From the NCBI GenBank assembly GCA_030146285.1, contig JASLBZ010000051.1:1-15311 (forward strand): 15,311 bases of DNA, read 5' to 3'. Source of the DNA: Neisseriaceae bacterium. Its GTDB lineage: Bacteria > Pseudomonadota > Gammaproteobacteria > Burkholderiales > Neisseriaceae. Under the pieces are notes generated by a model that did not search any database, was not told the origin of the DNA, and was given only the letters and a program-made list of their open reading frames with translations. Positions 6,683 to 14,299 of the stretch are shown here, one piece after another. Each line of letters opens with the position of its first letter. Position 1 is the stretch's first letter. Made by a program: the position numbers and the translations under genes.

Positions 6683-7306
6683 ATGAGTCAGATTGTTTTT
6701 CCCAAATTGGTCGCTCCTTTGGGTTTTTATGCTGTTGTACCAACATTCGCATGGGTGAAAAAATGTGTGGATGCTGGTGTGAGCACAGTTCAGCTACGCA
6801 ATAAAGATTTGCAAGGTGAGGCTTTAAAAGCAGAGATTGCAGCTTGTGTGGCAGCCTGCCAAGGCACAAATACCCAATTGTTTATCAATGATTATTGGCA
6901 ACTTGCGATGGAATGTGGTGCTTATGGTGTGCATCTTGGACAAGAGGACATGGACGATGCCGATTTGGCTAGCATGGCAAAATCAGGTCTGCGTTTGGGT
7001 TTAAGCACCCATTCGGTAGACGAACTAGACCGAGCCTTGTCGGTGGCACCAAGCTATGTGGCATGTGGCCCGATTTATGAAACCACCACCAAAAAAATGG
7101 CAGCCAGCCCTCGAGGTTTAGAACGTTTGACGCGTTATGTTGAGCAAGCCGGTGACACACCCACGGTGGCCATTGGTGGTATTGATTTAGAGCGCATGGC
7201 TGGTGTTTTGGCAACAGGTGTCTCCAGTGTGGCGGTGGTGCGCGGGGTAACCGAGGCAGAAGACCATGTGGATGCGATTAAAAGATTTCAAGCGTATTTT
7301 GCTTGA
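6683..7306 (+). CDS. thiE: Thiamine phosphate synthase ThiE
   Basis: Joins HMP-pyrophosphate and thiazole phosphate to give thiamine phosphate. The 207-residue TIM-barrel protein shows the family blocks in order: VQLRNKD (36-42), INDYWQLA (68-75), GVHLGQED (82-89), GLSTHS (106-111), GPIYETTTK (129-137), VAIGGI (162-167) and VVRGV at about 185-189. The usual arginine after Asn-Asp in the family is a tyrosine here; Neisseria ThiE also departs from the consensus at that point, as I recall, so it may be a lineage trait. A good SD (CAGGAG, 6671-6676) lies inside the end of thiG. It is the last gene of the thi operon and is followed by a strong terminator. The HMP-P kinase ThiD that would supply its substrate is not in the window. 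Confidence 0.96.
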   Translation: MSQIVFPKLVAPLGFYAVVPTFAWVKKCVDAGVSTVQLRNKDLQGEALKAEIAACVAACQGTNTQLFINDYWQLAMECGAYGVHLGQEDMDDADLASMAKSGLRLGLSTHSVDELDRALSVAPSYVACGPIYETTTKKMAASPRGLERLTRYVEQAGDTPTVAIGGIDLERMAGVLATGVSSVAVVRGVTEAEDHVDAIKRFQAYFA

Positions 7307-7322
7307 AATCCCTGAGCAATCA

Positions 7323-7360
7323 AGCCAACCTTTTTATGGTTGGCTTTTTTTATTTTTTTT
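7323..7360 (+). terminator. Rho-independent terminator of the thi operon
   Basis: AGCCAACC (7323-7330) and GGTTGGCT (7338-7345) form a perfect 8-bp stem with a 7-base loop, followed by a run of 13 T among 14 bases from 7347 to 7360. It begins 16 bases after the thiE stop. The T-run is also the reverse complement of the last codons and stop of the convergent araC-type gene. In the other direction there is no U-tract after the stem, so it acts mainly for the plus strand. Confidence 0.93.
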
Positions 7361-8144
7361 CTTCACGCCATTTTTGTGGTGAGATGCCCAGTTCTTGTCG
7401 AAAGCGATAGATAAAAGCAGAGGCAGAGGCATAGCCTAAATCCAGTGCAATGTGGGTAATGCTTTTATCACTGGCAAGCCATTGCATGGCCAAGAATATT
7501 TTGAGTTTGTGGCACCATGTGCTGTAGTTTATGCCCATGTCTTTAAGAAACAAACGCATGAGTGAACGACTGGAAACGCCGATGTGCTTGGCCCAGTCAT
7601 CCAAAGCATGGCTGTGATCGGGCTGTTGGTAAATGGCTTGGCAAATGCTTTTAAGCTGTTCATGTTGTGGCCAAGGCAAGAAACAATCAACAGTCTTTAA
7701 ACGGCGCAGTTGTGCATACAATAAGGACATAATCTGTGCAGTGTAGTCTTCTGGCTCGCTCGTGTTTTGGGTGCGTTCCAATTCGTCGACCAAATGGCGA
7801 AAAAAAGGGCTGACTGTGTATAAGGTGGTTTGTTTCGGCAATTGCTGCGCCGCTGCCGTAACGTTGTCTATGTAAAAACTGCGAAAAGCAGCACCATGAA
7901 ATGTACCACTATAATGCGTTAAATTCGGTGGTATCCAAATGGCTTGCTTGGGGTTAATTAAGTAGCAGTTCGTGTCAACCGTCACCATTAAGCTGCCCAC
8001 GCTGGCATAAACCAATTGCCCCCATGGATGTTGGTGTGGGGCAAAACTTTCATGGGCTGCTAAATTGTGCACCCGAAAATGCATTGCACTTGGCAATGTA
8101 TCCATTGCAGGGATGGTGACCCATGCCCATGTTTGTTTTTGCAT
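7350..8144 (-). CDS. AraC-family transcriptional regulator with N-terminal cupin domain
   Basis: A 264-residue DNA-binding regulator. The N-terminal part is a cupin-like sensor (HQHPWGQLVYASVGSLMV at about 37-54, then WIPPNLTHY). The C-terminal 100 residues carry two helix-turn-helix units: about 180-203 (LDDWAKHIGVSSRSLMRLFLKD) and 227-250 (KSITHIALDLGYASASAFIYRFRQE), ending in GISPQKW as is standard in AraC proteins. The architecture resembles E. coli NimR (YeaM), which controls a neighbouring MFS exporter; that parallel is suggestive only. It is divergent from an MFS gene, and a dyad (8157-8181) lies 13 bases before its start, so it probably regulates the pair and itself. The ligand is unknown. 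The SD is weak. Its lysine-rich end (EEKK) overlaps the thi terminator U-tract. Confidence 0.92.
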   Translation of the reverse strand: MQKQTWAWVTIPAMDTLPSAMHFRVHNLAAHESFAPHQHPWGQLVYASVGSLMVTVDTNCYLINPKQAIWIPPNLTHYSGTFHGAAFRSFYIDNVTAAAQQLPKQTTLYTVSPFFRHLVDELERTQNTSEPEDYTAQIMSLLYAQLRRLKTVDCFLPWPQHEQLKSICQAIYQQPDHSHALDDWAKHIGVSSRSLMRLFLKDMGINYSTWCHKLKIFLAMQWLASDKSITHIALDLGYASASAFIYRFRQELGISPQKWREEKK

Positions 8145-8156
8145 ATTGTCATTTAC

Positions 8157-8181
8157 TCGATATTAATTGTCGCTATATCGA
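8157..8181. promoter_or_regulatory. Dyad operator candidate between the AraC regulator and MFS gene
   Basis: TCGATAT (8157-8163) and ATATCGA (8175-8181) are perfect inverted 7-mers 11 bases apart, in the 96-base gap between the divergent genes. TATACT at 8205-8210 could be the -10 for the MFS gene, though no good -35 is seen. AraC proteins more often bind direct repeats, so the binder may be another factor. Confidence 0.45.
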
Positions 8182-8240
8182 AAGAGTGTAGGCAAAGGAA
8201 GCCTTATACTCAAGCCTTAATTGATTTTCAAACCACACTC

Positions 8241-9416
8241 ATGCACACCATTCAAATACCCAATCGCAAAAATACCATCCAAAATATTGTCGCGGCCATG
8301 CTTGCTTTGGCTGTTGTGCATGGTTTGGGTCGATTTTCTTTTACGCCATTATTGCCTTATTTTTTGGATGATGGCTTTTTAAGCTTGGCACAAGGGGCAG
8401 ACTTGGCCAGTAGCAATTATATTGGTTATTTACTGGGTGCTTTGGCTGCCATTTATTTCGCCGCACCCAAAAGACTGAAATACATGTTGTTGCTCAGTTT
8501 ATTGAGCAATGTGGTCATTATGTTTTTACAGAGCATGACACACGATTTTCATTGGTTGGTGTTTTGGCGTTTACTTAATGGCGTTAGCAATGGTTTGGTT
8601 TTTGTCTTGGCACCGGCTTTGGTGTTGGAATGGTTATTTATGCACAATAAGGTGCATTTAAGTGGCTTGGTGTATTTGGGCGTAGGCGTAGGTTTGATTT
8701 TAAGTGGTTTATTGGTCAGTGGCACTGCAACTGATTATATGAATGAGCAGCGCTGGCTTCCCATTGCATATTTGGCATTGCCTATGGTGATTTACAGCTT
8801 ATGGATTTTGAATAAAATTGTCTTGCCTGTGAGAACGAGCGCGGTGGGGGTGCCTAAAAAAGCATTGTGGGACAAACAAAGCACACCGTTATTTTTGCAT
8901 TATATCGGTGCGGGTTTGGGCTATATCTTGCCCATGACTTTTTTACCCGCTTTGGCACAAACGTTTAAAACGCCAGAGAATATTTGGATTGAGCATGTTT
9001 GGCTTGTTACTTCGATTTCTTGCTTGTTGTGTACGCCATTGTGGAATCATTTTGGCCATCGCTTGGGAGACCGGTTGGCCTTACTTTGGGCATCTGTTTT
9101 ACAAGGATTGGGTATTTTGGCCGCGTTAATCATGCCAAATGCCAACGGTGTTTTGATTTGCGCTGTTTTGGTTGGTTGCGGTTTTCTGGGCTCGGTGATG
9201 TGTACACAGCGCTTAGCACGCAGTTTTCAACCAGAACAAGGGCCACGCTTGTCTGCGGCATTGATTACCATTTATGCTGGTGCGCAATTGATTGCACCTT
9301 GGTTAGCCAAATGGTTAATGGCACATGGTTTTACTTTGGGTCACACTTTTGCTTTGGGTCTGGTGGCGTTTTTGTGGAGCATTGTTTTTGTGTATTTCAC
9401 TCCGAAAACACAATAA
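8241..9416 (+). CDS. YbfB/YjiJ-family MFS transporter
   Basis: A 391-residue integral membrane protein with about 12 hydrophobic segments. The N-terminal block VHGLGRFSFTPLLPYFLDDGFLSLAQGADLASSNYIGYLLGAL is typical of the YbfB/YjiJ group of major facilitator transporters (MFS_4), whose substrates are largely unknown and which are presumed exporters. The ATG at 8241 matches the family N-terminus; the frame stays open further upstream through the regulator gene but with no sensible start. No Shine-Dalgarno is visible close to it. It is divergent from the AraC-type regulator, which probably controls it. It ends five bases before the DUS-pair stem-loop. Confidence 0.9.
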   Translation: MHTIQIPNRKNTIQNIVAAMLALAVVHGLGRFSFTPLLPYFLDDGFLSLAQGADLASSNYIGYLLGALAAIYFAAPKRLKYMLLLSLLSNVVIMFLQSMTHDFHWLVFWRLLNGVSNGLVFVLAPALVLEWLFMHNKVHLSGLVYLGVGVGLILSGLLVSGTATDYMNEQRWLPIAYLALPMVIYSLWILNKIVLPVRTSAVGVPKKALWDKQSTPLFLHYIGAGLGYILPMTFLPALAQTFKTPENIWIEHVWLVTSISCLLCTPLWNHFGHRLGDRLALLWASVLQGLGILAALIMPNANGVLICAVLVGCGFLGSVMCTQRLARSFQPEQGPRLSAALITIYAGAQLIAPWLAKWLMAHGFTLGHTFALGLVAFLWSIVFVYFTPKTQ

Positions 9417-9420
9417 AATA

Positions 9421-9449
9421 AAGGCAGCCTGAAATGTTCAGGCTGCCTT
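9421..9449. terminator. DUS-pair stem-loop terminator between convergent genes
   Basis: AAGGCAGCCTGAA (9421-9433) and TTCAGGCTGCCTT (9437-9449) form a perfect 13-bp stem with loop ATG. Each arm holds a full 12-base DUS (AGGCAGCCTGAA). Inverted DUS pairs serving as terminators are well known in Neisseria. It sits between the ends of the MFS gene and the D-lactate dehydrogenase gene. The minus-strand side is followed by a T-rich run and the plus side is not, so it may terminate the dehydrogenase unit better. Confidence 0.88.
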
Positions 9450-9470
9450 GTGTCTCGTGCTTAAGTCAGT

Positions 9471-10472
9471 TTATGGGCAAATTTCGTTGATACAAGCACC
9501 CGTGGTTAAGATGTCGTTAAAGTTATCGTAACTGGTTTCTACCATGTTGGATAAGGCTTCTTCCGTGTTCGAGCCTACGTGGGGTGTGACCAAAACCCTT
9601 GGGAACATTTCGATGAGTTTTTGAACCACTGGATCAGGTACGGTTTGCCATGGCATGAATTTTCTTTGGAAAAATTCGGCTTCATTGGAGAAAACATCGG
9701 TGGCAAAACCACTGAGTTTTTTGCTTTCTAATGCTGCCAAAATGGCTTCGTTGCTCTGAATTTCACCACGGGCAGTGTTCACCAAAATAGCATGGTCTTT
9801 CATCTTGTTGATGAAGTCAGCGTTCACGAATTTGTCGTTTTTACCTGGAATATAAGGCACATGTAAGCTAACAATATCGCTTTTTGCCAGCAAGGTGTCG
9901 ATGTCCATGAACTCGACCAATTCTTTGGCTTTTTCGGCTTCAAAAATATCATAGCCAACAATATGTGCCCCCAAGCCTCGGAACAGTTGTGCCTCAGCCA
10001 AACCAATCTTACCCAAGCCAATAATGCCCACAGTACAGTTGCGAATTTCACGCGTGAACATTTCATCATCAATCACAAAATCACGGTAAGCCGATTTCAT
10101 GGTCATGTAAGCTGTTTTTCGTAACAGCATCATGGCCAATGTTACTGATAACTCAGCAATGGCAGTCGGTGAGTAAGAAGGCACACGCGCCATGCGAATG
10201 CCCAATTTTCGAGCATATTCAACATCAATATGGTTAAAGCCGACTGTGCGAGTGAAAACGTATTTGATGCCATAAGAATGAAAAGCATCCAAGTTTTGTT
10301 GGTCAGCAATGGAGTTGCCGCGCAGCAGAACAGCATCGTGGTTTTTGGCGGTTTCTACATTATCATGACGCAACAAGTCAGGAATCAACGTTAATTCATA
10401 ATTGTATTTGTTCAGTTTGTTGAAGTATTCAACCTCATTGGATCGGACGCCGTAGCATGCAATTTTAAACAT
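9471..10472 (-). CDS. D-lactate dehydrogenase / D-2-hydroxyacid dehydrogenase (NAD-dependent)
   Basis: Cytosolic NAD-dependent enzyme that interconverts pyruvate (or another 2-oxoacid) and the D-hydroxyacid. With ATG 10472 it has 333 residues, the same length as the Lactobacillus enzyme. The nucleotide motif GLGKIG is at 152-157, with Asp175 (GYD) as expected for NAD. The catalytic trio is Arg235 (NTARGE), Glu264 (FSNEAE) and His298 (TPHVGSN). A GTG at 10481 would add three residues; ATG is preferred because AGGTGA lies eight bases upstream. It starts 28 bases after the AEC carrier gene and is probably co-transcribed with it. The text resembles fermentative D-LDH and VanH-like enzymes (RTVGFNHID), so pyruvate is likely, but a branched 2-oxoacid substrate cannot be excluded. 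Confidence 0.9.
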   Translation of the reverse strand: MFKIACYGVRSNEVEYFNKLNKYNYELTLIPDLLRHDNVETAKNHDAVLLRGNSIADQQNLDAFHSYGIKYVFTRTVGFNHIDVEYARKLGIRMARVPSYSPTAIAELSVTLAMMLLRKTAYMTMKSAYRDFVIDDEMFTREIRNCTVGIIGLGKIGLAEAQLFRGLGAHIVGYDIFEAEKAKELVEFMDIDTLLAKSDIVSLHVPYIPGKNDKFVNADFINKMKDHAILVNTARGEIQSNEAILAALESKKLSGFATDVFSNEAEFFQRKFMPWQTVPDPVVQKLIEMFPRVLVTPHVGSNTEEALSNMVETSYDNFNDILTTGACINEICP

Positions 10473-10500
10473 GGATATCACCTATATTGGAGTCGTAAAT

Positions 10501-11553
10501 TTAAAAAAAGTAATGTTGAATGATTTCTAAAACAATGATCCAGATAGGGATAAAAATCACTGCCACAATGGTCGAGATTAGCGAGCTGTTAGATGCCAAT
10601 AGTGCTTGTCTGTCGAAGCTAATGGCATAAGTGGTTACCACTGTTGCAGCAGGTGCCATCATCATCAATACAACCACAGCAACAACTTCATAGCTTAAGC
10701 TCATGAGACCGGTGGTGTGTAAAATCAATAGAGTGGTCAAAATAACAGCTGGAATCAAGACAACTTTAATAAAGGCATAATACCAAGTCGTTTTGTTTTC
10801 TGCAGCTTGTTTGAGTTTAATTTGTCCCAAAGTCGCACCAATAGATAACCACGCTAGCGGAGAGGCCAAACCCGCCAAGTATTTCATGGCTTGTTGTAAC
10901 CAAGGAGCGGTTTTGTCAATTCGTAAAAAAGCGTATTGATTGATGTCACCATTGGCCGCTACCACATTCACTTGTGGCAATGCACTTTGAAATGCCCAGA
11001 TAAATAAGCCTAAGAAAGTGGCAATAATAATGGGATTTAAAAACATTTCTTTGATGTTTTTGGATGTCATTTTCAAGCCACTCATTTGGATGTAGCCATA
11101 TGAGTATAAGAATACGCGGTAGCTAATATTGAAAATGGAGCTGAGCATCACACCAACAGGGCCAAAAATACTGCTAATAATCGGTGTACTGAAAAATGTG
11201 GTCGAACCAAAGATACTGAGGTTGCGCAAGGCGGTTTTTTCGTCACCCACGTATTTAAAGTAAAAAATCTTACTAACAAAAATCAATGCAATGTAAATTA
11301 CAAAACCAAAAGTCAAAAGCGTCATGCCATCGGCCATTTTTTGTGGATCATTGTCTTGCATAAATGATGTGAAAGCCAAAGCAGGTAATGCTGCTGTTAA
11401 AACCACAGTGGAGAGGATTTTACCCACTTGATTGTTAAAGATGCCAGTTTTTCGGAAATAATAACCCAGGCCAATAATTGAAATGGTGGAGAAAATCGCT
11501 CCAATCATAGCTGAGTTGCTTAAGGTTTTTCGAAGCAGTTCTAGGATTTCCAT
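10501..11553 (-). CDS. AEC (auxin efflux carrier) family transporter
   Basis: A 350-residue integral membrane protein of the AEC family, a secondary carrier group whose bacterial members include malate and other organic-acid permeases. About ten hydrophobic segments are visible, in two halves separated by a polar stretch (about 188-215, NVVAANGDINQYAFLRIDK). Family-like text includes LSTVVLTAALPALAF near residue 50 and the C-terminal SLISTIVAVIFIPIWIIVLEI. It is upstream of and probably co-transcribed with the D-lactate dehydrogenase (28-base gap), which suggests exchange of D-lactate, malate or a related acid; this is inference from position. The SD is weak (GAAAG region). Its control region (11573-11630) has an FNR-like box and a long dyad. 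Confidence 0.88.
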   Translation of the reverse strand: MEILELLRKTLSNSAMIGAIFSTISIIGLGYYFRKTGIFNNQVGKILSTVVLTAALPALAFTSFMQDNDPQKMADGMTLLTFGFVIYIALIFVSKIFYFKYVGDEKTALRNLSIFGSTTFFSTPIISSIFGPVGVMLSSIFNISYRVFLYSYGYIQMSGLKMTSKNIKEMFLNPIIIATFLGLFIWAFQSALPQVNVVAANGDINQYAFLRIDKTAPWLQQAMKYLAGLASPLAWLSIGATLGQIKLKQAAENKTTWYYAFIKVVLIPAVILTTLLILHTTGLMSLSYEVVAVVVLMMMAPAATVVTTYAISFDRQALLASNSSLISTIVAVIFIPIWIIVLEIIQHYFF

Positions 11554-11572
11554 CGTGAGCTTTCTAACGTAG

Positions 11573-11630
11573 TTAGTATGGTTGTGTCCATACTAAGTAG
11601 ATAAGAGTATTTCGACTTGATAAGGCGCAA
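11573..11630 (-). promoter_or_regulatory. Control region of the AEC/D-LDH unit: FNR-like box and dyad over the -10
   Basis: TTAGTATGG (11573-11581) and CCATACTAA (11588-11596) form a perfect 9-bp dyad with a 6-base spacer, 20 bases before the AEC start. Upstream is TTGAT-AAGG-CGCAA (11617-11630), 8 of 10 to the FNR/CRP-type half-sites TTGAT-N4-ATCAA. If it is a class II site at -41.5, the -10 falls on TAGTAT (minus strand, 11595-11590), inside the dyad, giving a start near 11583. This would allow anaerobic activation plus repression by an unknown factor. The dyad could also act as an RNA hairpin. Confidence 0.45.
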
Positions 11631-11741
11631 TTTTTTTGTTAAAAATCGTTGCATTTGTAAAAACAAACACAGTTTAATGAAAATTAACCAACATGACTAT
11701 GAAAGTATCATTCTTTTAGAGTATTTGCTTTTATTTGACAC

Positions 11742-11766
11742 AAAAAAAGCCATCCGTTTGGATGGC
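11742..11766 (-). terminator. Rho-independent terminator of the amidohydrolase unit
   Basis: On the minus strand, GCCATCC (11766-11760) and GGATGGC (11755-11749) form a perfect 7-bp stem with a 4-base loop, followed by seven T (11748-11742). It lies 22 bases after the stop of the amidohydrolase gene and insulates it from the AEC/D-LDH promoter. Confidence 0.92.
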
Positions 11767-11788
11767 AAAAGACTTCCCAAAAAGTGAT

Positions 11789-12808
11789 TTAACTTTGCAA
11801 ACCTTCGATAAACGCAGTCAAATTGTCTTTGAGTTTCTCGACGCAATACCCACCTTCTACCAAAATCATCATGGGTTTGTTTAAGGCTTTCATTTTTTGT
11901 GCTAACTTAAAAAAGCCTTGGGTTGAAACAGCACATTTTGCTTGAGGGTCATCAACGTAAACATCAAAGCCCAATACATGAATAATCACATCTGGATTGT
12001 AGGTTTCTACTGCGGCCAGTGCCAGGTCAACGTGTTTGAAAAATCCAGCTTCATCCGTGCCATGTGGCATGGGGTAGTTGAGGTTGTGACCTAAGCCTGC
12101 GCCTTTACCTCGTTCATGCTCATAACCTGTGACCACAGGGTAGAAATTCACTGGGGAGCCATGGGTTGAGGCGTACAAAACATCATTGCGTTCGTAAAAA
12201 ATTTCTTGAATGCCTTGACCGTGATGCATGTCCGTATCAATGATGGCCACTTTGTTGAATGTTTTGCGCAAGTCTTCTGCTGCAATTGCAGCATTGTTCA
12301 AATAGCAAAAACCACCGGCGGCATCTTTACGCGCATGGTGACCTGCAGGGCGTGTTAAACACAGTGCTAAGTTCTCTCCATAGGTAATGGCTTGAGAAGC
12401 GCTTAAAGCGGTTTGTGCTGCCCAGTAGGCTGAAGTCCAGGTGTGTTTGCCAATTGGAGCACTGCCATCGGCCAAATACATAGCAGCTTTGGCCATGATG
12501 CCAACTAAGGCATTGGTATCATTGCGCACATAGACTGTGGTTTGGATTTCCTCACCCATGTCTTCTGGCAAAGCCATCCATTGTGCATGTCCTGTTTTTA
12601 GAAACTCAATATAACCTAAGTCATGTACCGCCAAAATAGGGTCAATGCCAAAGTCGTCTGCTGTGGTAATGCTCAAGTTCAGCTCTTGTGTGGACTTTAA
12701 AAACTCAGTCATGCGCTCTGGTTTTTCTTGGGGCACTTGCATCTTGCCACGAGAAAAATAAGTGAGTGGTTTGTGGAGCATTTGTTGCTCATGGTAATAA
12801 ATCTTCAT
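11789..12808 (-). CDS. Acetylpolyamine amidohydrolase-like deacetylase (HDAC superfamily)
   Basis: A 339-residue zinc-dependent deacetylase of the arginase/HDAC fold, most like bacterial acetylpolyamine amidohydrolase (Mycoplana ramosa, 341 residues). All catalytic positions are present: His157-His158 in RPAGHHA, metal ligands Asp193 and His195 in DTDMHHGQG and Asp282 in GFDVYVDDP, and the transition-state tyrosine Tyr321 in EGGYC. These sit two residues before the M. ramosa numbers (158/159, 195, 197, 284, 323). The polyamine-gate glutamate (Glu117 there) falls near Asp114-Gly115 here, so specificity may differ. It would release acetate from an N-acetylated amine. It lies 29 bases after an MHS transporter gene, probably the same transcript, under a divergent LysR regulator. 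SD weak. Annotation as AcuC-type acetoin utilisation protein is less likely, as no acetoin genes are near. Confidence 0.9.
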   Translation of the reverse strand: MKIYYHEQQMLHKPLTYFSRGKMQVPQEKPERMTEFLKSTQELNLSITTADDFGIDPILAVHDLGYIEFLKTGHAQWMALPEDMGEEIQTTVYVRNDTNALVGIMAKAAMYLADGSAPIGKHTWTSAYWAAQTALSASQAITYGENLALCLTRPAGHHARKDAAGGFCYLNNAAIAAEDLRKTFNKVAIIDTDMHHGQGIQEIFYERNDVLYASTHGSPVNFYPVVTGYEHERGKGAGLGHNLNYPMPHGTDEAGFFKHVDLALAAVETYNPDVIIHVLGFDVYVDDPQAKCAVSTQGFFKLAQKMKALNKPMMILVEGGYCVEKLKDNLTAFIEGLQS

Positions 12809-12837
12809 GTTAGGCTCAATTTTTTTTAATGGTTAGT

Positions 12838-14166
12838 TTAGTAATGAGGGTATTTTTTGGTGTTTAGCGCAATCATGGCAATGAAGCTGGCTAAGGCCAA
12901 TGCAATCAAGAACAAAGATAGGGGTAAGAAGCTGCCATTGGAGTATTCAGCAATGCTGGTGGCAATCAGTGGGGTTAAACCACCGGCAATGGCACCACAA
13001 AACTGATAAGACAATGAGATGCCAGAATAGCGCAGTTGCACGGGGAAAAGGCTGCTGGTAAAACCGGCAATCAAGGCATAAAAACTAGAAATACACAGCA
13101 TGGGCAGGGTGATGCCCAAAGTGATGCTAAGTAAAGTGCCTTGAGAAACCAATACAAACATGGGGTAAGCAAATAAGCAGCAAAGCCCAGAAACAATAAT
13201 TAAATATTTGCGCATGCCGACTTTTTCACCGACCCAAGCTGCAAATGGCGTATTGAAAAAGTGAATGACGGCAACCAATAAAATAGCGTTGAGCACCAAA
13301 TCTTTATTGATGTGTAGGTATTGGGTGGTGTAGGCAACCATGAATGTGGTCACGAAATAAAAACCCGCGACACCAATCACATTGGCCAATAAGGCCCAAA
13401 CAACCAGTTTTTTATGCTTGGCAAGGAGTTGTTTTAACGGTGATTTTTCTACAGTAGGTGCTTTGGGTGCTGTATGTTCTTTTTCTTTTTGTTCTAAAAA
13501 CTCAGGTGACTCATTGACACCGTGACGAATTAAAAAACCAATAATCAACAAAACAAAGCTGGCCAAAAATGGCAAGCGCCAGCCATAGCTGTACAAAATT
13601 TCTTCAGGCAAGTCACTGATAAACTTGAATGCCAGCGTCGCTAAAATTAAGCCAGCAGGACTGCCAAGCTGTGCGAAAGACGCAAAGAATCCACGGCGGC
13701 CGTCAGGGGCATGCTCACCTGCAATCAGTACGGCACCACCCCATTCACCGCCCACAGCCAAACCTTGCAATAGGCGCATGGCGATTAATAAAATCGGTGC
13801 TAAGATGCCTGCTTGACTGTAGGTGGGCAGCAAGCCAATGCCAACAGTTGCAAATCCCATTAAAAATAAAGTGATAATCAAAGCACGTTTGCGTCCAATT
13901 TTGTCCCCGATGTGACCAAAGACAATGCCACCAACGGGTTTGATAAACAAACCGACAGCAAAGGTAGCAAACGCTGCCATGGTGCCGATAAATGGATTGC
14001 TGGTTTTGAAAAACAATTGACCAAAAATCAATGCAGAAGCAAAGGCGTAAATATAAAAATCATAAAATTCAATGGTGGTGCCGATAAAGGCTGCGAAGGC
14101 TGCGCGCTTGGGTTGTTTTTTAGAAGCAGTGGGCACAGCAGAGTTGGCAATGCTAATGGATGCCAT
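12838..14166 (-). CDS. MHS-family MFS transporter (metabolite:H+ symporter)
   Basis: A 442-residue, 12-helix inner-membrane symporter of the MHS branch of the major facilitator family (ProP, ShiA and KgtP group). Hallmarks are GTTIEFYDFYIYAFASALIF (29-48), the MFS motif GHIGDKIGRKRAL (84-96) and RLLQGLAVGGEWGGAVLI (131-148). The lysine-rich loop (about 220-252) separates the two halves. A strong AAAGGAG is seven bases before the ATG, supporting the start. It is followed by the amidohydrolase gene and faces a divergent LysR regulator. MHS members import organic acids, betaines or similar small solutes; the substrate here is probably what the amidohydrolase acts on, or a related compound, but that rests only on gene order. 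Confidence 0.93.
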   Translation of the reverse strand: MASISIANSAVPTASKKQPKRAAFAAFIGTTIEFYDFYIYAFASALIFGQLFFKTSNPFIGTMAAFATFAVGLFIKPVGGIVFGHIGDKIGRKRALIITLFLMGFATVGIGLLPTYSQAGILAPILLIAMRLLQGLAVGGEWGGAVLIAGEHAPDGRRGFFASFAQLGSPAGLILATLAFKFISDLPEEILYSYGWRLPFLASFVLLIIGFLIRHGVNESPEFLEQKEKEHTAPKAPTVEKSPLKQLLAKHKKLVVWALLANVIGVAGFYFVTTFMVAYTTQYLHINKDLVLNAILLVAVIHFFNTPFAAWVGEKVGMRKYLIIVSGLCCLFAYPMFVLVSQGTLLSITLGITLPMLCISSFYALIAGFTSSLFPVQLRYSGISLSYQFCGAIAGGLTPLIATSIAEYSNGSFLPLSLFLIALALASFIAMIALNTKKYPHY

Positions 14167-14299
14167 GGTATTTCTCCTTTGTTATAAAACTTATTTTTAT
14201 TGTGTTTTTTTATTGTGATTTTGTAGATATTCTTTAACCATAAAACAGTTTAAAGATAAGCCTCAAGACATATTTTCTAATGAAGCTTATTAGTAAAAC

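Noticed and set aside
8067..8240. Longer start for the YbfB-type MFS gene at ATG 8067
   Set aside because: The extra 58 residues lie mostly antisense to the regulator gene and do not look like the family N-terminus.
8999..9421. 140-residue plus-strand ORF within the MFS gene
   Set aside because: Out-of-frame shadow of the MFS coding region with low-complexity Cys/Phe-rich content.
11789..12808. Acetoin utilisation protein AcuC
   Set aside because: Residue spacing and length fit acetylpolyamine amidohydrolase better, and no acetoin genes are nearby.
13625..14187. Plus-strand ORFs opposite the MHS transporter gene
   Set aside because: Antisense shadows of a well-supported membrane protein gene.
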